Positions 1 through 5,975 of a stretch of DNA of 9,107 bases are shown here, piece by piece. This stretch comes from Actinomycetota bacterium (GTDB lineage Bacteria > Actinomycetota > Actinomycetes > Nanopelagicales > Nanopelagicaceae): NCBI GenBank assembly GCA_009698045.1, contig WLRE01000051.1:1-9107 (forward strand), in the 5' to 3' direction. Under the pieces are notes generated by a model. The model was not told the DNA's origin. It ran no database searches and worked only from the letters and a program-made list of their open reading frames with translations. Position numbers and translations under genes: made by a program. The first letter of the stretch is position 1. Every line of letters begins with the position of its first letter.

Positions 1-281
1 GCTAATCGGCCCAGTGGATCAGTTTCGTAACGAGAATGCTCTGCAACTCCGGCAAGTGGTGCGGGATGACAAGCTTGTAAGAGCAGTGCGCGAATTCCGC
101 CGACGAGTGTGGCAATGGTTCCATGTACTTGCCAGACCGCGCTTTCGGGACCAAATAAGCCTTCGTCATCGCCTTCGGCAATCGAGCGAACCCAATCGGG
201 ACGTCCATCTTTATCGCCAGAGACGCTCTCTCGAAACTTATCGACGAGCGGCTTGGTCAACGGGAATTTTGAGAGATTCAT
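1..281 (-). CDS. MpaB-type oxygenase (DUF2236 family), 5' part only
   Basis: N-terminal 93 residues of a gene running off the left edge, read from the reverse strand with ATG at 281-279. Residues 42-54 read LFGPESAVWQVHG, followed by LVGGIRALLLQACHP (59-73) and AGVAEHSRYETDPLGRL (77-93). This order of blocks is characteristic of the DUF2236 family, which includes fungal MpaB and the latex-clearing/rubber oxygenases; members are thought to be haem-dependent oxygenases or of unknown function. H53, H72 and H82 are visible histidines, but which, if any, binds metal cannot be told here. The ATG overlaps the stop of the RNase HI/phosphatase gene by one base (TAATG) and has no clear Shine-Dalgarno sequence, so translation is probably coupled to that gene. 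The first 30 residues show no signal peptide, which suggests a cytoplasmic protein. Substrate unknown. Family assignment is by recognition; the C-terminal two thirds or so is outside the window. Confidence 0.82.
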   Translation of the reverse strand, partial: MNLSKFPLTKPLVDKFRESVSGDKDGRPDWVRSIAEGDDEGLFGPESAVWQVHGTIATLVGGIRALLLQACHPAPLAGVAEHSRYETDPLGRL

Positions 282-1366
282 TAAATAATTTGTGCGGCGC
301 TACGTGCGCTCAATCCTGTCAAAATCTGTAAACCATCTGAACCATAAACATTGATAGATGTGATGCTGCATGGGGCGATATCAATGTGGTAAATACTTTC
401 GATATTTGCTTGCATTACTTGGGAGGCGATTGTTTTGATCACCATGTTGTGGGCAACAACGACAATTGTCTTGCCCGGATAAGTAAGTGCTAAATCAGTG
501 AAAGCTGGTTCAATCCGAGCCGCGACCTCGTTGTAGGACTCGCCCCCTGGTGGCGCATATGAAGGCGATGAAACCCAAGCCGACCATTCGTTGGGATATT
601 TCGCTTGAACTTCAGCAACGGTCAGGCCATCCCATTCACCAAATCCGCATTCAATCCATGCATCATCAAAGTGAATATCAAGACCAACTTCATTGGCAAT
701 CGCTTCTGCAGTCTGGCGCGTGCGCGCTAGTGGTGATGCAATCAAAATATCGGGCTTACGTGCTGCGATTTCTTTAGCCACTGCTTGTGCTTGCTTTAGA
801 CCTGTGGGACTGAGCTCTGGATCAGAGCCATCGCCACCGGAGAAGCGACGAGATGGAGTCAGAATGGTTTCGCCGTGGCGAATTAAGTGAATAGTGGTGG
901 GCTTTTCGCTAGAGACCACGCGCTCGGTTAAGAAATTCTTTTGAAGAGGAGTTGATGGAGTTGATACATCGCCATCGAGTGCTTTATTTGCAAGGCGATC
1001 AGCATGTGAGTTCTCATCGCGCGGAATCCATCGATATGTGACAAGGCTTGCAGGATGAGCATCGCGTGCACGCTTTGCCAGCTCGCGCATATCTGGATGC
1101 TTAATCTGCCAACGGCCAGACATCTGTTCTACAACTAATTTGGAGTCCATGCGAACATCAACGGTAGCGCCGGGATCTAATTCGTTGATTGCTTCGAGAG
1201 CTGCAATCAATCCACGATACTCAGCGACGTTGTTAGATGCGATACCGATTGTTTCGAAGAGTTCGAGAAGAATGTGATTGCCTTCAGAGACAACTGCGCC
1301 GTAACCAGCAGGACCAGGATTTCCTCGAGAACCGCCATCAGCGGTGACAATAAAAGAACGTGCCAT
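281..1366 (-). CDS. bifunctional RNase HI / histidine phosphatase
   Basis: A 361-residue fusion. Residues 1-132 are an RNase HI domain that cleaves the RNA strand of RNA-DNA hybrids. The metal-binding acidic set is complete: D10 in TADGGSRGNPGPAG, E49 in NNVAEYRG, D74 in RMDSKLVVEQM and D123 in HADRLANKALD. A linker of about 24 residues follows, then a histidine phosphatase (phosphoglycerate mutase/CobC-like) domain from about 157: LIRHGET gives the nucleophilic H164, then SPLARTRQTAE (211-221), WIECGFGEWDG (237-247), and the second core histidine H306 in VVVAHN. The architecture and length match M. tuberculosis Rv2228c (about 364 aa), an RNase HI with an acid/alpha-ribazole phosphatase-like C-terminus. 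The real substrate of the phosphatase half is uncertain; a role in cobalamin synthesis is only a family possibility. The start is an ATG overlapping the upstream zinc-ribbon stop (TAATG), and the stop overlaps the next start the same way, so three genes appear translationally coupled. Confidence 0.96.
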   Translation of the reverse strand: MARSFIVTADGGSRGNPGPAGYGAVVSEGNHILLELFETIGIASNNVAEYRGLIAALEAINELDPGATVDVRMDSKLVVEQMSGRWQIKHPDMRELAKRARDAHPASLVTYRWIPRDENSHADRLANKALDGDVSTPSTPLQKNFLTERVVSSEKPTTIHLIRHGETILTPSRRFSGGDGSDPELSPTGLKQAQAVAKEIAARKPDILIASPLARTRQTAEAIANEVGLDIHFDDAWIECGFGEWDGLTVAEVQAKYPNEWSAWVSSPSYAPPGGESYNEVAARIEPAFTDLALTYPGKTIVVVAHNMVIKTIASQVMQANIESIYHIDIAPCSITSINVYGSDGLQILTGLSARSAAQII

Positions 1367-2091
1367 TAGATGCGGACCAATATTCGGCGGCAGTCCTCAC
1401 AACGAAGAACTTCATCGGTAGCCAAGGACTTGATTCTTTCGAGTTCGATTGCATTGATGACTAAATGACAGCCATCGCACTTGTTGCCAATCAGAAGTGC
1501 TGCGCCAACGCCATATTCAGCGGCACGCACCTTTTCGTATAGTGCAAGCAGTGGCTCTTCAATTTTAGGGATTACTAATGTACGTGCGCTCTGTTGTAAT
1601 TGGATTTCTCGAGCACAATCAGCGGCTGCATTCTCAAGGCGCACATTGAGTTCAAGCTCAAGCTTCTTGAGACCCTCTTCATCACTCTTAAATATTGCGA
1701 CCTTCTCTTTTGCAGCATCATGGCGCATCATGATTTCAAGTTCGGTGTCTTCAAGCTCGGCCTTGCGCTTGGCCAGCGTGACGAGCTCGTGTTGTAATTG
1801 TTCAAGTTCTTTCGGAGTTCCCGTGCCGGAAGATAACCGGTTCTCATCCTTTGTCATGCGATTAGCGACTTGTTCAACATCAACCTCACTGCGGCGCAGG
1901 TCAATGGCGACATCGGCTAGCTCAGCTTCTGCGGTCGCAATCTCAATTGCGCCGGCTGCGATGCGGGTATGAATGGCGGTTATTTGTTCACGCTCAGGCA
2001 GAGATTTGAGTTTTAATTGAGCGGCGAGAATTGCAGAATCAATGCGCTGAAGTTCGATGAGTGCGGCTTGCGATTCGACAGCGGCCTTCAT
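1366..2091 (-). CDS. C4 zinc-ribbon coiled-coil protein (DUF164/CT398-like)
   Basis: A 241-residue protein. Residues about 10-170 are rich in E, K, L, A and Q with heptad-like spacing and read as a long antiparallel coiled coil. The C-terminus carries a four-cysteine zinc ribbon: C205-x2-C208 (NKCDGCHL) and C231-x2-C234 (LRCEDCRR). This is the DUF164 / zf-RING_7 family, related to chlamydial CT398 and M. tuberculosis Rv2229c (about 245 aa). The molecular function is not established; a nucleic-acid-binding or scaffold role is inferred from the fold only. Placement directly before the RNase HI/phosphatase gene with a TAATG overlap is the same pairing as in mycobacteria, which suggests a functional link. 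The ATG at 2091-2089 has a GGGGAG only 3 nt upstream (2095-2100), a tight but plausible ribosome site. The gene starts 34 nt downstream of a tRNA-Val on the same strand. Confidence 0.92.
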   Translation of the reverse strand: MKAAVESQAALIELQRIDSAILAAQLKLKSLPEREQITAIHTRIAAGAIEIATAEAELADVAIDLRRSEVDVEQVANRMTKDENRLSSGTGTPKELEQLQHELVTLAKRKAELEDTELEIMMRHDAAKEKVAIFKSDEEGLKKLELELNVRLENAAADCAREIQLQQSARTLVIPKIEEPLLALYEKVRAAEYGVGAALLIGNKCDGCHLVINAIELERIKSLATDEVLRCEDCRRILVRI

Positions 2092-2125
2092 GGACTCCCC
2101 GAACTGATCTATGTAGTTAATGAAC

Positions 2126-2200
<75 letters not shown>

Positions 2201-2205
2201 AATTC

Positions 2206-2239
2206 AATAGACCGAACTCTACTAGGAGAACGGTCTATT
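2206..2239 (-). terminator. hairpin between peroxiredoxin gene and tRNA-Val
   Basis: A perfect 9-bp inverted repeat, AATAGACCG (2206-2214) and CGGTCTATT (2231-2239), with a 16-nt loop. It starts 12 nt past the peroxiredoxin stop and ends 5 nt before the tRNA 5' end. On the transcribed (minus) strand it is followed by GAATTG, not a U-run, so it is not a textbook intrinsic terminator. It could attenuate read-through from the DUF3052-peroxiredoxin pair, or it could form a leader structure next to the RNase P cut site. The loop on the minus strand contains TAGAGT, which fits the TANNNT -10 pattern and might belong to a tRNA promoter, but no good -35 was seen. Confidence 0.45.
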
Positions 2240-2251
2240 TCTAAATCTGGG

Positions 2252-2710
2252 TTAGAGGGCCGCTAAAGCAGCCTTGTAATCGGCGATATTGCGGGCAACT
2301 CCAATGGCATTAACGACCTGCCAGCGTAGAACTCCCTGCTTATCAACGATGAATGTGCCGCGAATAGCACAGCCCAGTGCCTCATCAAAGATTCCGTACG
2401 CTTTGGAGACAGCGCCGTGTGGCCAGAAATCTGAGAGTACCGAGAACTTGTATCCCTCTTGTTCAGCAAATACTTTCTGCGTGAACATGGAATCGCATGA
2501 GACTGCCAATAGCTCTACATCATCATTCTGAAATGCAGCAAGATCATCGCGCATTGCGCAGAGCTCGCCAGTGCATGTTCCGGTAAATGAGAAGGGAATA
2601 AAGAGAACGACTACGTTCTTCTTTCCCTTAAAACTTGCGAGCGCAACTTCTTCACCGTGTTGATTCTTTAATGTGAAATCTGGAGCAGGCGAACCGATTG
2701 TGAGTGACAT
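2252..2710 (-). CDS. ahpE: AhpE-like peroxiredoxin
   Basis: A 152-residue peroxiredoxin that reduces hydrogen and organic peroxides in the cytoplasm. The thioredoxin-fold start APDFTL (9-14) is followed by the active site P39-FSF-T43-GT-C46, giving the Pro-Thr-Cys triad with C46 as peroxidatic cysteine, and R117 in AIRGTF as the conserved active-site arginine. LSDFWPHGAVSKAYG (92-106) is nearly the same as the matching stretch of M. tuberculosis AhpE (Rv2238c, about 153 aa). Unlike AhpE as I recall it, there is another cysteine five residues on (C51), the spacing used by the resolving cysteine of many BCP/PrxQ enzymes, plus C72 and C114. The reductant is therefore open: mycothiol/mycoredoxin, as known for AhpE, or thioredoxin. 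The ATG at 2710 has AAAAGG at 2716-2721, 5 nt away. The gene follows DUF3052 by 18 nt, the same pairing as in mycobacteria, and is probably cotranscribed with it. Confidence 0.93.
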   Translation of the reverse strand: MSLTIGSPAPDFTLKNQHGEEVALASFKGKKNVVVLFIPFSFTGTCTGELCAMRDDLAAFQNDDVELLAVSCDSMFTQKVFAEQEGYKFSVLSDFWPHGAVSKAYGIFDEALGCAIRGTFIVDKQGVLRWQVVNAIGVARNIADYKAALAAL

Positions 2711-2728
2711 GAGAACCTTTTCTTTTGA

Positions 2729-3136
2729 TTATTTACGGGCAGATTTACGAGCTACTAAACGAGTTGCAGTCCAATCTGCACCAGCGGCAAACGATACCGT
2801 CTGCGAAAGGCCTGCTGTTGGAGCTGCATCTTGGATATCGCTCGGTTCTACGTGACCTTCGCGACCAGCCTTGGGAGTGAGTAGCCAGATTGGTCCGGTC
2901 TCTGTTAAAAAGGTAAGTGCGTCGACTAATTCATCGACCAGATCGCCATCGCCTTCGCGCCACCATAAGAGAACGGCGTCCACTACATCACTCGCTTCAT
3001 CCTCAACAAAAGGAGTGCCAGTCTTGGTGGTAATTGCGGTTCGCAGGGATTCATCGCTGTCAGAATCTAAACCGACTTCTAATACAAGATGGCCTTGCTC
3101 TAATCCAAGGCGATCAACAACCGAATCTGACCCCAT
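2729..3136 (-). CDS. DUF3052 family protein
   Basis: A 135-residue small acidic cytoplasmic protein of the actinobacterial DUF3052 family (M. tuberculosis Rv2239c type). Diagnostic stretches are LLWWREGDGDLVDELVDAL (56-74), then PIWLLTPKAGREGHVEPSDI (82-101) and APTAGL. The ends vary: the N-terminus is shorter than in Rv2239c and the C-terminus is a basic tail, VARKSARK. No catalytic motif, metal site, signal peptide or membrane segment is visible, and the function is unknown. In mycobacteria, as here, the gene lies between aceE and the ahpE peroxiredoxin; this conserved context hints at a link with pyruvate dehydrogenase or redox control but proves nothing. The start at 3136 is well supported by GGAGGAG 8 nt upstream, and it is the first gene of a divergent pair with aceE. 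Confidence 0.9.
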   Translation of the reverse strand: MGSDSVVDRLGLEQGHLVLEVGLDSDSDESLRTAITTKTGTPFVEDEASDVVDAVLLWWREGDGDLVDELVDALTFLTETGPIWLLTPKAGREGHVEPSDIQDAAPTAGLSQTVSFAAGADWTATRLVARKSARK

Positions 3137-3254
3137 TGGGGCGTCTCCTCCGTTCTAGATACTGAGATAAAGCGTTCTGTAGGTGCCTAGTCCACTCCCC
3201 TTAGCCCTGAAAGGCAAGTACATGGGCGAGGAAAATACATGGAAAGATAGGGGC
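3137..3254. promoter_or_regulatory. divergent intergenic region, DUF3052 / aceE
   Basis: These 118 bases separate the start of the minus-strand DUF3052 gene from the plus-strand aceE gene, so promoters for both should lie here or overlap the gene starts. AT-rich candidates for -10 elements are seen around 3156-3171 (TAGATACTGAGATAAA on plus, with TTTATCTCAGTATC on minus), but no convincing -35 hexamer was found for either strand. No long inverted repeat or recognisable operator was seen. The aceE frame stays open back to a GTG at 3183, but that stretch does not resemble the family N-terminus. Confidence 0.5.
3145..3151 (-). promoter_or_regulatory. strong ribosome-binding site of the DUF3052 gene
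   Basis: The minus strand reads GGAGGAG, complementary to the 16S rRNA 3' end, with an 8-nt spacer to the ATG at 3136. It is the best Shine-Dalgarno sequence in the window and fixes the start of the DUF3052 gene. Most other starts here are coupled or lack a clear site. Confidence 0.8.
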
Positions 3255-3259
3255 ATGAG
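3243..3259 (+). promoter_or_regulatory. start-site motif of aceE, possible leaderless -10 element
   Basis: AAAGATAGGGGC directly precedes the ATG at 3255. The hexamer AAAGAT sits at -12 to -7 if transcription starts at the A of ATG, where actinobacterial leaderless promoters carry their TANNNT element. The 14 bases GATAGGGGCATGAG (3246-3259) recur exactly at the start of the thioredoxin-TPR gene on the other strand. The -10 match is imperfect (first T missing) and no clear -35 is seen. GGAAAG at 3241-3246 could alternatively act as a weak Shine-Dalgarno sequence. Confidence 0.4.
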
Positions 3260-5975
3260 CACAAATTTCGAGGCCCCAGACGACTTCATCGGACAGCTCG
3301 TCGATACCGACCCCACCGAAACCGCTGAATGGAACCAATCCTTAGATGCAGTCATCAAGGGTGCCGGTCCCGTCCGTGCTCGCTACTTGATGCTGACTCT
3401 GATGCAGCATGCGCACGAGAATAATCTCGGCGTCTCCTCTCTGCGCAGTACTGATTACATCAACTCGATCTCGCCTGAACATGAAGCAGAATTTCCGGGC
3501 GATGAATTTATGGAGCGTCGCATCCGCGCATTTATTCGCTGGAACGCAGCCGTTATGGTGCATCGCGCACAGCGCCCAGGCATCGGTGTTGGTGGACATA
3601 TTTCGACATACGCATCTTCTGCTTCACTCTACGAAGTTGGCTTCAACCACTTCTTCCGCGGAAAGGATCATCCCGGCGGCGGAGATCAGATTTATTTCCA
3701 GGGTCACGCAAGTCCAGGAATGTATGCACGCGCATTTGTCGAAGGTCGCTTTACCGAAAAGCAGATGGATGGATTCCGACAAGAACTCTCCCATGATGGC
3801 GGCGGACTCTCTTCTTATCCGCACCCTCGTTTAATGCCAGAGTTCTGGGAGTTCCCAACAGTTTCGATGGGACTTGGTCCTATCAATGCAATTTATCAAG
3901 CGCGCTTTAACCGTTACTTGCATGGTCGCGGCCTTAAAGACACCAGCGATCAACGCGTCTGGGCATTTCTTGGTGATGGTGAAACTGACGAGCCAGAATC
4001 ATTGGGCGCGATCGGCCTTGCTGCTCGCGAAGGTCTAGATAACCTCACCTTTGTAATTAACTGCAACCTCCAACGCCTCGATGGACCAGTGCGTGGCAAC
4101 GGAAAGATTATTCAAGAGCTCGAAGCCATCTTTGGTGGCGCCGGCTGGAACGTTATCAAGGTCGTCTGGGGTCGCGAGTGGGATGAACTCCTTGCGATGG
4201 ATCGCGATGGCGCATTACTTGAACTCATGAATCGCACAACTGATGGCGATTACCAAACCTTTAAGGCAGAAAGCGGCGCATACGTGCGTGAACACTTCTT
4301 TGGTCGCGATCCTCGTACAGCAGCAATGGTTGCTAATTGGAGCGATGAGAAGATCTGGGCACTTAAGCGCGGTGGCCACGACTATCGCAAACTTTATGCG
4401 GCGTATAAGTCAGCGACCGAACATAAGGGTCGCCCAACTGTAATTTTGGCGAAGACCATCAAGGGCTGGACACTCGGATCGCACTTCGAAGCTCGCAATG
4501 CAACTCACCAGATGAAGAAGATGACGCTCGAAGATCTCATTGCATTCCGCGATACCTTGCAGATTCCAATTAAAGATGAAGCGATTGATGCAAAGGTTCC
4601 ACCGTATTACCACCCAGGCGTAGATTCACCTGAGTACAAATACATGATGGAACGCCGTGCAGCACTCGGTGGTTCAGTTCCTGCTCGTCGCAAGATCTCT
4701 GCTCCGATCGCGCAACCACCACTCTCTACTTACGATTCAGTCGCTCGAGGTTCTGGTCAGCAAGAGATTGCTACGACTATGGCATTTGTCCGCCTCTTCA
4801 AAGATCTCGTTAAAGATCCAGAGATGGGTAAGCACTTCGTACCAATTATTCCGGATGAAGCTCGTACCTTCGGAATGGATTCGCTCTTCTCCTCACTCAA
4901 GATCTACTCCCCTAAGGGTCAGCAATACACCTCGGTTGATCACGAACTTATGCTCTCGTATAAGGAATCAACCGCTGGCGTAATCCTGCACGAAGGTATT
5001 AACGAGGCTGGTTCTACCGCCTCCTTTACCGCCGTCGGCTCTTCATACTCCACTCATGATGTTCCGATGATTCCGATTTATATCTTCTATTCGATGTTTG
5101 GATTTCAACGTACCGGCGATGCCTTCTGGGCAGCTGCCGATCAGCTCTGCCGTGGCTTTGTGCTCGGTGCAACCGCCGGTCGCACCACACTTAACGGCGA
5201 AGGTCTGCAACACGAAGATGGTCATTCCCATCTACTTGCATCCACCAACCCAGCAATCGTTTCCTACGATCCCGCATTTGGTTTTGAAATAGGTCATATT
5301 GTTCGCGATGGTCTGCGACGTATGTACGGCGAGAATAGTGAGAACGTCTTCTATTACCTCACTGTTTACAACGAGCCATATATCCAGCCAGAAGAGCCAG
5401 CAAACCTCGATGTCGAAGGTCTGCTGAAGGGCATCTATCTATACGCACCAGCCACTATTCGCAGCAAGCGCAAAGTAAATCTGCTTGCCTCTGGCGTTGG
5501 AGTTAACTGGGCGATCAAAGCACAGAAACTTCTCGCTGAAGATTGGGATATTGCTGCAAATGTCTGGTCAGTCACTTCATGGAACGAACTTCGTCGCGAT
5601 GGTTTAGCGGTCGATCGCCATAACTTACTCAACCCAAATGATCAACGAACTGCGTACATCACCAAGAAACTTGCTGGCCACGATGGTCCAGTGATTGCTG
5701 TCTCTGACTTCATGCAGGCAGTTCAGGATCAAGTTGCTCCGTGGGTCAATAACCGATTCCTCTCTCTTGGCACCGATGGCTTCGGTCTTTCGGATACTCG
5801 TGGAGCGTTACGTCGTCACTTCAAGGTTGATGCAGAATCCATCGTGATTGGTGCGCTCTCGCAACTTGCTGCTGCTGGGGAGATTAAATCTAAGCGCGTG
5901 CAAGAGGCAATTGATAAGTATCAGATCAATGACATCAAAGCGGCCGATCCAGGTAACACTGAAGGTTCTGGTTAA
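3255..5975 (+). CDS. aceE: pyruvate dehydrogenase E1 component, homodimeric type
   Basis: The 906-residue thiamine-diphosphate E1 of the pyruvate dehydrogenase complex, which decarboxylates pyruvate and passes the acetyl group to the lipoyl E2, feeding acetyl-CoA to the TCA cycle. The ThDP/Mg motif is G240-D-G-E-T-D-E followed 27 residues later by N269-C-N-L-Q-R-L-D. Other AceE landmarks are GGHISTYASSASLYEVGFNH near the N-terminus, KRGGHDYRKLY (active-site loop region), EGINEAG (580-586), PIYIFYSMFGFQRTGD, and GTDGFGLSDTR near the C-terminus. Length and near-continuous similarity match mycobacterial AceE (about 900 aa). I chose ATG 3255 because MSTNFEAPDDF leads quickly into the conserved DPTETAEW, as in relatives; an ATG at 3222 (GAAAGG 7 nt upstream) and a GTG at 3183 are in frame. 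No E2 or E3 gene is adjacent, as is usual in actinobacteria. Its stop abuts the stop of the convergent MFS gene with no base between. Confidence 0.98.
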   Translation: MSTNFEAPDDFIGQLVDTDPTETAEWNQSLDAVIKGAGPVRARYLMLTLMQHAHENNLGVSSLRSTDYINSISPEHEAEFPGDEFMERRIRAFIRWNAAVMVHRAQRPGIGVGGHISTYASSASLYEVGFNHFFRGKDHPGGGDQIYFQGHASPGMYARAFVEGRFTEKQMDGFRQELSHDGGGLSSYPHPRLMPEFWEFPTVSMGLGPINAIYQARFNRYLHGRGLKDTSDQRVWAFLGDGETDEPESLGAIGLAAREGLDNLTFVINCNLQRLDGPVRGNGKIIQELEAIFGGAGWNVIKVVWGREWDELLAMDRDGALLELMNRTTDGDYQTFKAESGAYVREHFFGRDPRTAAMVANWSDEKIWALKRGGHDYRKLYAAYKSATEHKGRPTVILAKTIKGWTLGSHFEARNATHQMKKMTLEDLIAFRDTLQIPIKDEAIDAKVPPYYHPGVDSPEYKYMMERRAALGGSVPARRKISAPIAQPPLSTYDSVARGSGQQEIATTMAFVRLFKDLVKDPEMGKHFVPIIPDEARTFGMDSLFSSLKIYSPKGQQYTSVDHELMLSYKESTAGVILHEGINEAGSTASFTAVGSSYSTHDVPMIPIYIFYSMFGFQRTGDAFWAAADQLCRGFVLGATAGRTTLNGEGLQHEDGHSHLLASTNPAIVSYDPAFGFEIGHIVRDGLRRMYGENSENVFYYLTVYNEPYIQPEEPANLDVEGLLKGIYLYAPATIRSKRKVNLLASGVGVNWAIKAQKLLAEDWDIAANVWSVTSWNELRRDGLAVDRHNLLNPNDQRTAYITKKLAGHDGPVIAVSDFMQAVQDQVAPWVNNRFLSLGTDGFGLSDTRGALRRHFKVDAESIVIGALSQLAAAGEIKSKRVQEAIDKYQINDIKAADPGNTEGSG

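Noticed and set aside
2..331. Short open frames on both strands at the left edge (14-331 plus; 2-208 minus)
   Set aside because: Both are shadows of the partial MpaB-type gene; only the minus frame starting at 281 gives a recognisable conserved protein.
1481..1972. A 163-residue plus-strand open frame rich in serine
   Set aside because: It lies opposite the zinc-ribbon coiled-coil gene; the Ser-rich content is the antisense reading of Glu/Ala/Leu-rich codons and no domain is recognisable.
3151..3179. Two GTTCT-containing words in the divergent region as a LexA-like operator
   Set aside because: They are direct, not inverted, and do not match the actinobacterial CGAAC-N4-GTTCG box.
3183..3254. 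GTG at 3183 as the aceE start
   Set aside because: It would add 24 residues unlike the N-termini of AceE relatives, and the family-like N-terminus begins at ATG 3255.
3409..3834. A 141-residue plus-strand open frame inside aceE
   Set aside because: It is an out-of-frame reading of strongly conserved AceE coding sequence with no protein features of its own.
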